From the NCBI RefSeq assembly GCF_006152065.1, contig NZ_VDFW01000007.1, forward strand, positions 124,001 to 188,000: a stretch of 64,000 nucleotides of DNA, given 5' to 3'. Of the stretch, positions 1 through 9,340 are shown piece by piece (the stretch's first letter is position 1; every line of letters starts with the position of its first letter). The position numbers and the translations under genes are program-made. Below the pieces are notes generated by a model. That model did not search any database. It was given only the letters and a program-made list of their open reading frames with translations, and had not been told where the DNA came from. This DNA is from Amycolatopsis alkalitolerans (GTDB taxonomy: Bacteria > Actinomycetota > Actinomycetes > Mycobacteriales > Pseudonocardiaceae).

Positions 1-180
1 CAGGTGAAAATCTGGTACCGGGGCCTTCGCGGTCACGTTTGGCCTGGTTGGCGGCCCGGGCAGGATCGACCCCACCTCCCCGCGTACCACGCTCAGCGTC
101 GGCTCACCTGAGTCAGGCGGTGCGGACGGCGAGGTCGGCGCGGTACTCGTGGATCCAGCCGATCCGGCTCGGCAAGCCCG

Positions 181-1761
181 TCAGCTGAACACCGACGCAC
201 CCGGGACGGCATCCAGCAGCTGGCGGGTATAGTCGTCGGCCGGCGAGGTCAGCACTTCGTCGACGGGCCCGTGCTCCACGACCCGGCCGTCCTTCATCAC
301 GAGCACTTCGTGCGCGAGCGACCGGACCACGGCGAGATCGTGCGAGATGAACAGGTAGCTCAGTCCTAGTTCCCGCTGCAGCGAGGAAAGCAGGCTCAGG
401 ATCTGGTCCTGGACCAGAACGTCCAAAGCGGACACCGCCTCGTCGCAGACCACCAGGCGCGGGCCGAGCGCCAGCGCGCGGGCGATCGCGACCCGCTGGC
501 GCTGGCCCCCGGACAGTTCGTTGGGGTAGCGGTGCGTCACGCTCGAGGGCAGCGCGACCTGATCCAGCAGCTCGGCCACCCTCGCCCGCCGTGCGGGCCG
601 GTCCCCGATCCCGAAGGTGCGCAGCGGTTCGGTGATCAGCCGCTCGACTGTCCACATCGGATCGAGCGACGCGTACGGGTCCTGGAACACCGGCTGCATC
701 GCCTTGCGGGCCGCCTTCAGCCGGGCACCGCGGAGCCCGACCACCTCGGCGCCGTCGAGCCGGATCGTGCCGGCGGTCGCCGGCACCAGGCCCAGCACCA
801 TCCGCGCGGTCGTGGTCTTGCCCGAACCGGACTCGCCGACGATCGCGGTGGTCCGCCCGCGCCCGACGGTGAACGACACGTCGTCCACCGCGCGCAGCAG
901 CCCGCCGCGGCCGCGGATCCGGTACTCCTTCGACACGTTCGACACCTCGAGCACGAGGTCCGAAGTGGACTCCGCCGCACGCGTGGCCCCGCTGAGCGAA
1001 GGTGCCGCGGCCACGAGCCGCTGGGTGTAGCTGTGCCGCGGCGCGGTCAGCACCTCCCGCGCGGGACCGGTTTCGACCACCTCGCCCTCGGACATCACGA
1101 CGATCCGGTCGGCGCGATCCGCGGCCAGCCCCAGATCGTGCGTGACCAGCAGCAGCGCGGTGCCCAGCTCGCGGGTGAGCTTCTCGAGGTGGTCGAGGAT
1201 CTGGCGCTGGACGGTCACGTCGAGCGCGGACGTCGGCTCGTCGGCGATCAGCAGATCCGGCCGGCAGGCCAGGCCGATCGCGATGAGCACGCGCTGCCGC
1301 ATCCCGCCGGAGAACTCGTGCGGGTACTGCCGCGCCCTTCGCGCCGGTTCGGCGATACCGGCCTGGCCGAGCAGGTCCACCGCCCGCGCCCAGGCTTCCC
1401 CGCGCCCGCAGATGCGGTGGGCGAGCAGGGTTTCCGCGACCTGGCGGCCGACCCGGGAGACGGGATTGAGGTTCGACATCGGATCCTGCGGAACCAGGCC
1501 GATCTCCCGGCCGCGCAGGCGGCGCAGCCGTTTCTCGCCCGGGTCCGTGATGTCCTCGTCGCGCCACCGGATCGTGCCGCCGGTGACCCGGCCGGATCCG
1601 GGCAGCAGGCCCATGATCGCGTGCGCGGTGGTGGACTTGCCCGAACCGGACTGGCCGACCACGGCGATCCGTTCGCCCGGCGCGAGGCTCAGGCTCGCCC
1701 CGCGCACCGCGTTCGTGCCGCCGAAGGCCACCGACAGATCGCTGATCTCCAGCAGGGTCAT
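181..1761 (-). CDS. Peptide ABC transporter ATPase, two fused nucleotide-binding domains (DppD-DppF type)
   Basis: Energises uptake by the two permeases encoded just upstream. The 526-residue protein holds two complete ABC ATPase domains. The first has Walker A GQSGSGKST (residues 36-44), signature FSGGMRQ and Walker B LLIADEPTSALD. The second has Walker A GESGSGKTT near residue 308, signature LSGGQRQ and a Walker B ending CDEAVSALD, with Ala where Pro is usual. Each domain ends with an oligopeptide-transporter C-terminal extension. The ATG at 1761 is chosen because GAGGAG precedes it and it forms an ATGA overlap with the upstream permease; the frame stays open further upstream. Fusing the usual separate DppD and DppF subunits is common in actinomycetes. 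The substrate is inferred from neighbours as peptides, perhaps gamma-glutamyl peptides; nickel is an alternative. Confidence 0.93.
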   Translation of the reverse strand: MTLLEISDLSVAFGGTNAVRGASLSLAPGERIAVVGQSGSGKSTTAHAIMGLLPGSGRVTGGTIRWRDEDITDPGEKRLRRLRGREIGLVPQDPMSNLNPVSRVGRQVAETLLAHRICGRGEAWARAVDLLGQAGIAEPARRARQYPHEFSGGMRQRVLIAIGLACRPDLLIADEPTSALDVTVQRQILDHLEKLTRELGTALLLVTHDLGLAADRADRIVVMSEGEVVETGPAREVLTAPRHSYTQRLVAAAPSLSGATRAAESTSDLVLEVSNVSKEYRIRGRGGLLRAVDDVSFTVGRGRTTAIVGESGSGKTTTARMVLGLVPATAGTIRLDGAEVVGLRGARLKAARKAMQPVFQDPYASLDPMWTVERLITEPLRTFGIGDRPARRARVAELLDQVALPSSVTHRYPNELSGGQRQRVAIARALALGPRLVVCDEAVSALDVLVQDQILSLLSSLQRELGLSYLFISHDLAVVRSLAHEVLVMKDGRVVEHGPVDEVLTSPADDYTRQLLDAVPGASVFS

Positions 1762-2630
1762 GAGGCACTCCTCGGGTCGAGCGCGTCGCGCAGGGCGTCG
1801 CCGAACAGGTTGAAGCCCAGGCAGATCAGCGCGAGCATGACGCCGGGGAACATCGCGGGCCACGGGGTGCGGAACAGGTACTGCTGGGCGTCGGAGAGCA
1901 TGATGCCCAGGCTCGGGTCCGGCGGCTGGATGCCCAGGCCGAGGAACGACAGGATCGCCTCGCCGATGACGGCGGTCGGCATGATCACCGTGGCCTGCAC
2001 GATGATCGCCGACAGCGCGTTGGGCAGCACGTGCTGGCCGAGGATCCGCCGCGCCCCGGCGTGCATCGTGTGCGCGGCGAGCACGAAGTCCGTTTCGGAC
2101 AGTCGCAGCGTGTCCGCGCGCACGACCCGGATCATCATGGGGATATGCGCGATGCCCAGCGCGATCGCGGCGTTGGCCAGCCCGCCGCCGTTGATCGCGG
2201 CCAGCCCGACGGCGAGGATCAGGAACGGGAAGGCGAGCATGAGGTCCGCCAGGCGCGAGACCAGCGCGTCGAGCCAGCGCCAGTACCCCGACAGCAGACC
2301 GAGCGGCACCCCGACCACGACCGCCAGAAGTACCGACAGCGCACCGACTTCGAGCGAGGCGCGCGTGCCGTAGAGCACGCGGGAAAGGATGTCGCGGCCC
2401 AGATCATCGGTGCCGAGCGCGAACCCGATCGTGCCGGGCTGCTGGAAGGGCGTCGAGAAATGCACTTCGGTCGGCGCGTACGGCGCCAGCAGCGGCGCGA
2501 ACACTCCGGCCACGACGACGATCAGCAGCAGCACGCCGCCGAACACGCCCATCGGATCGCGCGCGAGCCTGCGCAGCGTGCGGCCGCGGGTCCGGGCCAG
2601 CGGGGCGGGGGTTCCGGCGATGATCGTCAT
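1758..2630 (-). CDS. Peptide ABC transporter permease (DppC/OppC type)
   Basis: Inner-membrane subunit of the peptide importer, 290 residues. It starts with a short basic N-terminus (the OppC_N region), then about six hydrophobic segments. The cytoplasmic EAA-type loop is visible near the C-terminus as GEAILSFLGLG followed by QPPDPSLG, the hallmark of DppC-like permeases. It overlaps the preceding permease gene and the following ATPase gene by ATGA at both ends, so the three are almost certainly translationally coupled. The start at 2630 is fixed by that overlap. Confidence 0.93.
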   Translation of the reverse strand: MTIIAGTPAPLARTRGRTLRRLARDPMGVFGGVLLLIVVVAGVFAPLLAPYAPTEVHFSTPFQQPGTIGFALGTDDLGRDILSRVLYGTRASLEVGALSVLLAVVVGVPLGLLSGYWRWLDALVSRLADLMLAFPFLILAVGLAAINGGGLANAAIALGIAHIPMMIRVVRADTLRLSETDFVLAAHTMHAGARRILGQHVLPNALSAIIVQATVIMPTAVIGEAILSFLGLGIQPPDPSLGIMLSDAQQYLFRTPWPAMFPGVMLALICLGFNLFGDALRDALDPRSAS

Positions 2631-3583
2631 CGGGCTGTCCTCCAGACGCGCATACGTGGGTCGATGACGGTGTAGAGCACGTCGACGAGCAGGTTGATCA
2701 CGATGTAGGCGGCGGTGATCACCAGCACCACGGCCTGGATCACCGGATAGTCGCGGGTGAACACCGAGTCGAGCGTGAGCTTTCCGATGCCGGGCAGGCT
2801 GAAGATCCGCTCGGTGACCACCGCGCCCGCGATGAGCCCGCCCAGCTGGAGGCCGACGATGGTGGTGACCACGATGAGGCTGTTGCGCAGGCCGTAGCGG
2901 AAGATCACCGCGCCGCGGCCGAGCCCCTTGGCCCGCGCGGTGCGGACGAAGTCGGCGGTCAGGGTCTCCACCATCGACGAGCGGGTCTGCCGCTGCACGA
3001 CGGCCGCGTGCGCGAGGCCGAGGATGACCGCCGGCAGCGTCAGGTAGTAGACGCCGCGCAGCGGATGCTGGAACGGCGAAACATAGCCGGAGGCGGGAAA
3101 CCAGCCCAGCTGCACGGAAAGGTAGAGCACCGCGATGATGCCCACCCAGAACGTCGGCACCGACAGCGCGAGCAGCGAAACGCCGTTCGCCGTCCATTCG
3201 GGCCAGCGCCCGCGGAACACCGCCGCGATGACGCCGCCGGCCATCCCGGCGAGCACCGCGATGATCGTCGCGTACAGCGCGAGCTGCGCGGTCACCGGCA
3301 GGGTCGCGCCGATCATCTCGCTGACCGGGGTGCCGGTGCGCGCCGACCGGCCGAAGTCGCCGGTGAGCGCGTGCCCGGCGAACTTGAGGTACTGCACGGG
3401 AAGCGGCTGGTCGAGGCCGAGCTGCGCGCGCACGGCGGCGATCGTCGCCGGGTTCGCCTCCTCCCCGGCCATCGCGGTCGCCGGGTCACCGGGCAGGGCG
3501 CGCACCCCGATGAACACGACGATCGACGAGAGCACGAGCGTCAGGGCCGACTGCCAGAGTCGGTGGAACAGGTAGCGCAGCAC
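2627..3583 (-). CDS. Peptide ABC transporter permease (DppB/OppB type)
   Basis: Partner permease of 318 residues with a GTG start. An N-terminal membrane segment (residues about 8-30) is followed by a periplasmic region and five further hydrophobic segments. The loop ending TERIFSLPGIGKL is characteristic of DppB/OppB. The gene lies 3 bp after the stop of the binding-protein gene and overlaps the DppC-type gene by 4 bp. The gene order (binding protein, B, C, ATPase) matches the dpp/opp/gsi class. Confidence 0.93.
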   Translation of the reverse strand: MLRYLFHRLWQSALTLVLSSIVVFIGVRALPGDPATAMAGEEANPATIAAVRAQLGLDQPLPVQYLKFAGHALTGDFGRSARTGTPVSEMIGATLPVTAQLALYATIIAVLAGMAGGVIAAVFRGRWPEWTANGVSLLALSVPTFWVGIIAVLYLSVQLGWFPASGYVSPFQHPLRGVYYLTLPAVILGLAHAAVVQRQTRSSMVETLTADFVRTARAKGLGRGAVIFRYGLRNSLIVVTTIVGLQLGGLIAGAVVTERIFSLPGIGKLTLDSVFTRDYPVIQAVVLVITAAYIVINLLVDVLYTVIDPRMRVWRTAR

Positions 3584-3586
3584 GGC

Positions 3587-5218
3587 TCAGCCCTCCTGGG
3601 TCTTCAGGTATGCGGCGTTGCCGAGCCGGACCACGCCGTCGGAGTAGACCTGGATCCCGGTCACCTGCGCGGACTGCACCGTCAGGTTGCGCAGGCGGTA
3701 GGTGTACACGATGGGGTTCTGCTGCTGGATGAGCCGCGTGGCCTGCCCGTACAGCTTGGTGCGCTCCCCGACGTCGATGCTGCGCGAAGCCTCCGACAGC
3801 AGACTGTCCAAAGCGGACGAGCTGAACCCGCCGTAGTTGCCGCCGGATCCCGTGGTCAGGAACCGGGAGATGTTGGCGTCCGGGTCGATCCGGCCGGACC
3901 AGCCGAGCATGAGCGCCTCGAACGTGCCGCGCTTCTGCACGTCCAGCAGGGTCGAGTACTCCACCGGCACGATCTTCAGATCGAACCCGCCCTCGGCGAC
4001 GCTCGCCTGCAGTGCCTGGGCGTAGCGCAGCTGGTCCTGGGTGTTGGACACCTGCATTGAAACCGGATAAGGAATCCGAACCCCGGCTTCCCGCAGCAGC
4101 TGCCGCGATTTCCGGGGATCGAAGGCAGGGCAGGCATTGCTGGCGTCCGAGGCGTACGGCGTCTGCGGCGCGACGGGGGAGCACGCCGGGTCGAACCAGT
4201 TGTTGAACACGGTGTCCACGAGCGTCCGGCGGTCGATCGAGAGCGAGAACGCCTGCCGGACCCGCGGATCCTTCGCGATCGGCGTGTCGATCTGCTTCCG
4301 GGGCGTGCCGACGCCGTCGACGTTTCCGGTGTTGATCGTGACACTCTGGTAGCCCAGCGACGGCGACTGCAGCACCCGCAGCTTCGGGTCCTTCGCGAGC
4401 GCGTCCACGTCCTGCGGGGAGATCGTGTCCGCCACCTGGATATCGCCCGAGCGCAGGTTCGCCGCGCGGATGTTGGCGTCCGACATGATCCGGTAGGTGA
4501 TCTTGTCGAGGTGCACGTCCTTCGCGTCGTAGTACAGCGGATCCCGGACCACCGTGATCGAGGTCTGCGGCACGCGGCCGGCGAACTTGAACGGGCCGAC
4601 ACACACCGGGTGGTCGCCGAAGTTGACACCCTCTTTGGCGAGCGCGGCGGGCGACATGATCATCCCGGCCCGGTCGGCGAGCGCGGCGGTGATCGGTGCG
4701 AACGGGCGCTTGTAGGTGATCACCACATGGCTCGCGTCGGTCGCCCGGATGTCCTTGACCGGCCCCATTTCGCTGCGGCGCTGGGAGGTCTTGAGCGTGA
4801 AGTGCCGCTGGAGGCTGGTCGCGACCGCTTGCGCGCCGAACGGTGTCCCGTCGGCGAACCGGATTCCCGTGCGGACCGGGATGGTCACGGTCAGCCCGTC
4901 CGGGGAGGTGGTGGGCAGCGCGGTCGCCAGCTGGGGGACCAGATGGCTGGTGGAGTCGATATCGTAGAGCTTCTCGCAGATCGTGCTCATCACGTAGCGG
5001 GTGTACAGCGAACTGGACGTCGTGGGGTCGAGGCGGTCGGGCTCGTTGGACAGGCCCATCACGAGCTCGCCGCCGTTTTCGACCGCCTGGTGGCCCACGG
5101 GAGTGCCGAAGTCGTCGCGGTGCTCGCCGCGCGCGCCGGGGTGCTGCACGGGAACGCACGCCGTCAGCACCACCGTCGCCAGCGTGGCGAATATCACGGT
5201 AAGAGACCGGGGGGACAT
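3587..5218 (-). CDS. Peptide ABC transporter substrate-binding lipoprotein (SBP_bac_5 family)
   Basis: Captures the substrate outside the cell and delivers it to the permeases. The 543-residue protein begins with a lipoprotein signal: a basic start, a hydrophobic run and the lipobox LTAC with Cys21. The body is a family-5 solute-binding protein, shown by RYVMSTICEKLYDID, GLTVTIPVRTGIRFADGTPF and DPDANISRFL. The ATG at 5218 puts the signal peptide at the extreme N-terminus; a longer open frame reaches 5302 but adds no plausible sequence. First gene of the transporter operon. The A/T-rich stretch at 5219-5300 probably holds its promoter; a weak TTAACA / TAGGGT pair with 19-bp spacing is visible on the minus strand. 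Confidence 0.92.
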   Translation of the reverse strand: MSPRSLTVIFATLATVVLTACVPVQHPGARGEHRDDFGTPVGHQAVENGGELVMGLSNEPDRLDPTTSSSLYTRYVMSTICEKLYDIDSTSHLVPQLATALPTTSPDGLTVTIPVRTGIRFADGTPFGAQAVATSLQRHFTLKTSQRRSEMGPVKDIRATDASHVVITYKRPFAPITAALADRAGMIMSPAALAKEGVNFGDHPVCVGPFKFAGRVPQTSITVVRDPLYYDAKDVHLDKITYRIMSDANIRAANLRSGDIQVADTISPQDVDALAKDPKLRVLQSPSLGYQSVTINTGNVDGVGTPRKQIDTPIAKDPRVRQAFSLSIDRRTLVDTVFNNWFDPACSPVAPQTPYASDASNACPAFDPRKSRQLLREAGVRIPYPVSMQVSNTQDQLRYAQALQASVAEGGFDLKIVPVEYSTLLDVQKRGTFEALMLGWSGRIDPDANISRFLTTGSGGNYGGFSSSALDSLLSEASRSIDVGERTKLYGQATRLIQQQNPIVYTYRLRNLTVQSAQVTGIQVYSDGVVRLGNAAYLKTQEG

Positions 5219-5306
5219 GCGGACAAAGGTACGACGGTTTTTCCCCGACCCTATTTCCAGGACGTAAATGTGTGTTAATATCGTTATTTTTCGAAATTGC
5301 ATGAGA

Positions 5307-5337
5307 AACAGCGGGCCGCCGATTCCGGCCCGCTGTT
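5307..5337 (-). terminator. Stem-loop terminator after the gamma-glutamyltransferase gene
   Basis: Perfect 12-bp inverted repeat (AACAGCGGGCCG at 5307-5318, its complement at 5326-5337) with a 7-base loop. On the minus strand it sits 18 bases past the gamma-glutamyltransferase stop codon and is followed by TTTCTC. It separates that gene from the ABC operon, suggesting the latter has its own promoter. Confidence 0.7.
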
Positions 5338-5354
5338 CCGTGGGAGCTTTTCGA

Positions 5355-7133
5355 TTATCTGCCGGCCGCGTATCCCTGCATTCCGCGGGGGTTGGCGGCG
5401 GCCGAGAGCACGCCTGTCTCCGGGTCGCGCGCCACGGCGCACAACCTCCCTTCGGACCAAGGTTCTCCGACGTTCACGTCGTGCCCGCGCCCGTTCAGGG
5501 CGGCGATGATCTGCTCGCCGATCCGCGATTCCACCGTCACGCTGCCCGGCACCATTGCGCGCGGGTAGAAAGAGCTCGGGAAACTGTCGTTGTGCCAGTT
5601 CGGGGCGTCGATGGCGCCCTGCAGGTCGAGCCCGCCGCGCACCTTTTCACGTAGTGCGACGGCGAGGAGGAAATGTAGGCTCCACTGGTCCTGCTGGTCG
5701 CCGCCCGGCGTGCCGAAGGCCATCACCGGCACCCCGTCGCGCAGCGCGAGCGACGGGGTCAGCGTGGTACGCGGGCGCTTGCCCGGTGCGAGCGAGTTCG
5801 GCAGCCCGGGGTCGAGCCAGGCCATCTGCAGCCGGGTGCCGAGCGGGAAGCCGAGCGCCGGGATGACCGGGTTGGACTGCAGCCAGCCACCGCTCGGCGT
5901 CGCCGCGATCATGTTGCCCCAGCGGTCCACGACGTCCAGATGGCAGGTGTCGCCGCGGGTCGCGCCGTCCTCGGCGACCGTCGGTTCGCCGGCGCCGGCG
6001 GGGGTGAGGATGGTGCCACCGCCGGCGACGAACTCGACGTGCTTGGCCAGCTTCGGGTCCCGCCCGTCCGGCCGCCCGGCACGCAGTTCGCGAGACGCCT
6101 GGTCACCGATGAGCGCGCGGCGAGATTCGTTGTATTCCGGGGAAAGCAGCGCTGCCGGCGACATGTCGGCGCTGTCGCCGTACCACGCCTCGCGGTCGGC
6201 CATGGCGAGCTTCGTGCCCTCGATGAGCGTGTGGTAGTAGTCCGGCGTCGCGTACTCCAGCCCGTCCGGCAGGAGCGCGAGCTGTTGCAGGAACACCGGT
6301 CCCTGGCTCCACAGCCCGGCTTTCGCGACCGTCCAGCCGTTCCAGGTGAAGGTGACAGGGTCCTCATAGGACGCTTCGAACGACGTGAGGTCGTCACCGG
6401 TCAGCGTGCCGGGGTGGCGTTCGCCGGAAGTGTCCATTGTGGGCTTCGCGGCGAACTCGGCGATCGCCTCGCCGATGAAGCCTTCGCGCCACACCTTCCG
6501 CGCCGCGTCGATCCGCGCCTCGCGGCTGGGGCCGGCGGCCTCGGCGAGCAGGCGGCGCCAGGTGGCGGCGAGCGTGGGGTTGCGCAGCAGCGCGCCGGGC
6601 GCGGGTGGTTCGCCGCCCGGCAGGTAGATCTCCGCGGACGTGGTCCATTCGGTCTCGAACAGCTCGCGCACCGTTTCGACGGTGCTGCCGATGCGCTCGA
6701 CGGCAGGATGCCCGTGCTCGGCGTACCCGATGGCGTACTTCAGCACGTCGTCGAGGGTCTTCGTGCCGTGATCGCGCAGCAGGAGCAGCCACGCGTCGAC
6801 CGCGCCGGGCACCGCGGCGGCCAGCGGCCCGGTGCCGGGCACGAGGTCGAGCCCGAGCGACGTGTAGTGCCCGATCGTCGCCCCGGCCGGCGCCGGGCCT
6901 TGCCCGCAAAGGACTTTCGGCGCGGATCCGGCCGGCGCGACGATCATCGGCACCTCGCCGCCGGGCCCGTTCAGATGCGGTTCCACCACGTGCAGCACGA
7001 ACGCGGCCGCGACCGCCGCGTCGTAGGCGTTCCCGCCGTCCTCGAGCACGGCCATCGCAGTGGCCGAGGCGAGCCAGTGGGTGGAGGAGACCATGCCGAA
7101 GGTGCCCTGCAACGTGGGCCGCGTCTGGAACAT
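5355..7133 (-). CDS. Gamma-glutamyltransferase family protein, no signal peptide
   Basis: Cleaves or transfers gamma-glutamyl groups, for example from glutathione-like peptides. An N-terminal nucleophile hydrolase of 592 residues. The self-processing nucleophile is Thr396 in GDTCHLDVVDRWGN, giving subunits of about 395 and 197 residues, the usual proportions. Further family marks are NGPGGE near the N-terminus, RTTLTPSLAL and GTPGGDQQ. No secretion signal is visible, so a cytoplasmic location is likely. The ATG at 7133 is preferred because the family typically begins right before TRPTLQGTFGM; in-frame starts at 7175 and 7187 are possible but would crowd the divergent LysR promoter. Transcribed in the same direction as the downstream peptide importer. 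Cephalosporin-acylase-like activity cannot be excluded. Confidence 0.9.
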   Translation of the reverse strand: MFQTRPTLQGTFGMVSSTHWLASATAMAVLEDGGNAYDAAVAAAFVLHVVEPHLNGPGGEVPMIVAPAGSAPKVLCGQGPAPAGATIGHYTSLGLDLVPGTGPLAAAVPGAVDAWLLLLRDHGTKTLDDVLKYAIGYAEHGHPAVERIGSTVETVRELFETEWTTSAEIYLPGGEPPAPGALLRNPTLAATWRRLLAEAAGPSREARIDAARKVWREGFIGEAIAEFAAKPTMDTSGERHPGTLTGDDLTSFEASYEDPVTFTWNGWTVAKAGLWSQGPVFLQQLALLPDGLEYATPDYYHTLIEGTKLAMADREAWYGDSADMSPAALLSPEYNESRRALIGDQASRELRAGRPDGRDPKLAKHVEFVAGGGTILTPAGAGEPTVAEDGATRGDTCHLDVVDRWGNMIAATPSGGWLQSNPVIPALGFPLGTRLQMAWLDPGLPNSLAPGKRPRTTLTPSLALRDGVPVMAFGTPGGDQQDQWSLHFLLAVALREKVRGGLDLQGAIDAPNWHNDSFPSSFYPRAMVPGSVTVESRIGEQIIAALNGRGHDVNVGEPWSEGRLCAVARDPETGVLSAAANPRGMQGYAAGR

Positions 7134-7204
7134 CCCAGCAGTGTCCCCCGCGGCCGGTCTCGACGTCCAAGACATCTGAGACACCATTCCGATAGCGTCA
7201 GGCT

Positions 7205-8095
7205 ATGGAACGCCGGCAGCTGGAGTACTTCGTCGCGATCGTCGAGCACGGCGGGTTCACCCATGCCGCGCGGGCGCTGCGGGTGGCTCAGCCCTCGCTG
7301 TCCCGTGCGATTGCCAATCTCGAACGTGAGCTGGGCGTCGCGCTCTTCCACCGCGTGGGGCGCAACGCAGTGTTGTCCAGCGCGGGCGAGCTCATGGCCG
7401 AGCGCGCCCGGCTGGTCCTGCGGGATCTCGATGCCCTGCGCGCCGCGGCGCGTGCCGTCGGCGACGGGGCGGTCGGGCGGGTCGATGTCGCCGCGACCTC
7501 GTCGTCCGCGCTCGAACCGGTCATCAGCATCATCGCCGAACTGAGGGAGCGGCATCCCGGCGTGCTCGTCAGCACGTCCTCGGCGCTGTCGGCGGCCGAA
7601 GTGGTGGCGATGGTCGTGCGAGGCCGCTGCGAGGTCGGCGTGTGCGGGAGCGCGGAGCGCCCGGCCGGGCGGGGGCTCGTCGCGCATCATCTGCGGGACG
7701 AGGAGTTTCTCCTGGTCGCTCCGCCGGGCACCGAGATGGGCACGGGCGACACCGTCGCGCGCGAAGATCTCGGGGGGATGCGGTTCGTCGTGACGAAGCC
7801 GGCGACCGCGGTGCGCGCGCTGTTCGACCGGCTCGCCGCGAGCGTCGGCGACCTGCCGATCGCGGCCGAGGTGGGGGATCGCAGCGTCGTGCTGCCGATG
7901 GTGCTGCGGGGGATCGGGGCCGGGCTGATGCCCGACGGCTGGGGCGAACTGGCCCGCCGCGCGGGCGCGCGGGTGTACCGGTTCGCCCCGCCGGAACGGC
8001 TGCCGCAATGGCTCGTGCACAGGTCTGGACCCATCACCGCGGCGACCCAGGCCTTCGTCGACACGACCCTGTCCCGGCCCGTTACCAGAACGTGA
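7205..8095 (+). CDS. LysR-family transcriptional regulator
   Basis: A 296-residue DNA-binding regulator. Residues 3-60 form the LysR winged helix (FTHAARALRVAQPSLSRAI), residues about 90-290 the periplasmic-binding-protein-like effector domain. It is divergent from the gamma-glutamyltransferase gene with a very short shared control region, the standard layout for a LysR protein regulating its neighbour. The effector is unknown; a gamma-glutamyl compound is an inference from context. Confidence 0.93.
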   Translation: MERRQLEYFVAIVEHGGFTHAARALRVAQPSLSRAIANLERELGVALFHRVGRNAVLSSAGELMAERARLVLRDLDALRAAARAVGDGAVGRVDVAATSSSALEPVISIIAELRERHPGVLVSTSSALSAAEVVAMVVRGRCEVGVCGSAERPAGRGLVAHHLRDEEFLLVAPPGTEMGTGDTVAREDLGGMRFVVTKPATAVRALFDRLAASVGDLPIAAEVGDRSVVLPMVLRGIGAGLMPDGWGELARRAGARVYRFAPPERLPQWLVHRSGPITAATQAFVDTTLSRPVTRT

Positions 8096-8151
8096 ACAGA
8101 CCTGCGGGCTGAATCGATACCGAAACCTTCCGGTAGGCCATTCGGGGAAGT

Positions 8152-8195
8152 ATGTTGTCGAACACAACATTCAAATGTTGCCGACCACAACATTT
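8152..8195. promoter_or_regulatory. Two tandem operator-like palindromes before xylF
   Basis: Two copies of the same pattern, ATGTTG - 7 bases - CAACAT, occupy 8152-8170 and 8175-8193. The second extends to 8-bp arms (AAATGTTG at 8173-8180, CAACATTT at 8188-8195). Their centres are 23 bp apart, and the second ends 15 bp before the xylF start. They are probably binding sites for the ROK repressor encoded at the end of the operon (inference). No convincing -35/-10 pair could be fixed around them. Confidence 0.65.
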
Positions 8196-8210
8196 CCTGT
8201 AGGGGACGCA

Positions 8211-9329
8211 ATGAAGCGGAGAAAGACCCTTGCCCTGCTGGCCGCCGGCACGGGCCTGGCGCTGGCGCTGACGGCCTGCGGGGCCAACAGTTCGAGCGGT
8301 TCGAGCAGCGACAACTCGGGCGGCGCGAGCAATGGTGGCCCGAAGGTGGGCGTCATCCTTCCGGAGACCGCCACCTCCGTGCGCTGGGCCGCGTTCGACC
8401 AGCCGATGCTGCAGGCGGCGCTCACGAAGGCGGGGATGAGCCCGATCATCGAGAACGCCCAGGGCGACAACCAGAAGTTCGTGCAGTACGCCGACAGCAT
8501 GCTCAGCCAGGGCGTGAAGGTGCTCATCATCGGCGCGCCCAGCGGTGACGTCGGCGCCACGGTCGAGCAGAAGGCCGCGCAGCAGGGCGTCCCGGTCATC
8601 GACTACGACCGGCTCAACCTCGGCGGCAGCGCCAACTACTACGTCAGCTTCGACAACACCCGCGTCGGTGAGCTGCAGGGCGAGGCCCTCAAGAACGCGC
8701 TGGCCAACAAGCCGGGCGCGCAGGTGATCGAGATCGAGGGCTCGCCCACCGACAACAACGCGACCCTGTTCCACAACGGGCAGGAGAACATCGTCAAGCC
8801 GCTGTACGACTCGGGCGCGCTCAAGCTCGTCGCGAGCCAGGCCATCGACGGCTGGGACAACCAGAAGGGCGGCACCACGTTCGAGCAGTTGCTGTCGGCC
8901 AACGGCGGCAAGGTGGACGGCGTGCTCGCGGCCAACGACGGCCTCGCCGGCGCGATCATCACCGTGCTGCAGAAGAACGGGCTGGCCGGCAAGGTGCCGG
9001 TGACCGGGCAGGACGCGAGCGCCGCGGGCCTCAAGGCCATCCTGCAGGGCACCCAGTACTCGACGGTGTTCAAGCCGATCCAGCAGGAGGCCGACGCCGC
9101 CGCGCAACTGGCCGCCGCGCTCGTCAAGGGCGACACGGCCGGTGCCGACAAGATCGCGAAGGACTCTTCCAACGACCCGAAGAACAACCGTACCGTGAAG
9201 TCCGTGCTGCTCACACCGCAGACGATCACGAAGCAGAACGTGAAGACCGTGATCGACCAGGGCTATGTCAAGGCGAGTGAGGTCTGCACCGACAGCGCCG
9301 CCGCGGTGTGCGCCCAGCTGGGCATTTCC
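8211..9329 (+). CDS. xylF: D-xylose-type ABC transporter substrate-binding lipoprotein
   Basis: Extracytoplasmic sugar-binding protein of 372-373 residues (the stop codon lies at about 9330). Lipoprotein signal with Cys23 in LALTACG, a Ser/Gly-rich linker, then a type-I periplasmic binding fold. Stretches such as YDRLNLGGSANYYVSFDN, GSPTDNNATLFHNGQ and GQDASAAGLKAILQGTQY closely follow the XylF subfamily rather than ribose or galactose binders. ATG at 8211 is preceded by AGGGGA; a longer frame from 8175 would run through the operator. First gene of the operon with an ATPase and permease. Confidence 0.88.
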
Positions 9330-9340
9330 TGACCCTCGCG

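Noticed and set aside
1-180. Possible C-terminal gene fragment downstream of the ABC ATPase (ending near 113)
   Set aside because: A short frame reads PSRIGWIHEYRADLAV, but with no start and no recognisable family the stretch cannot be supported.
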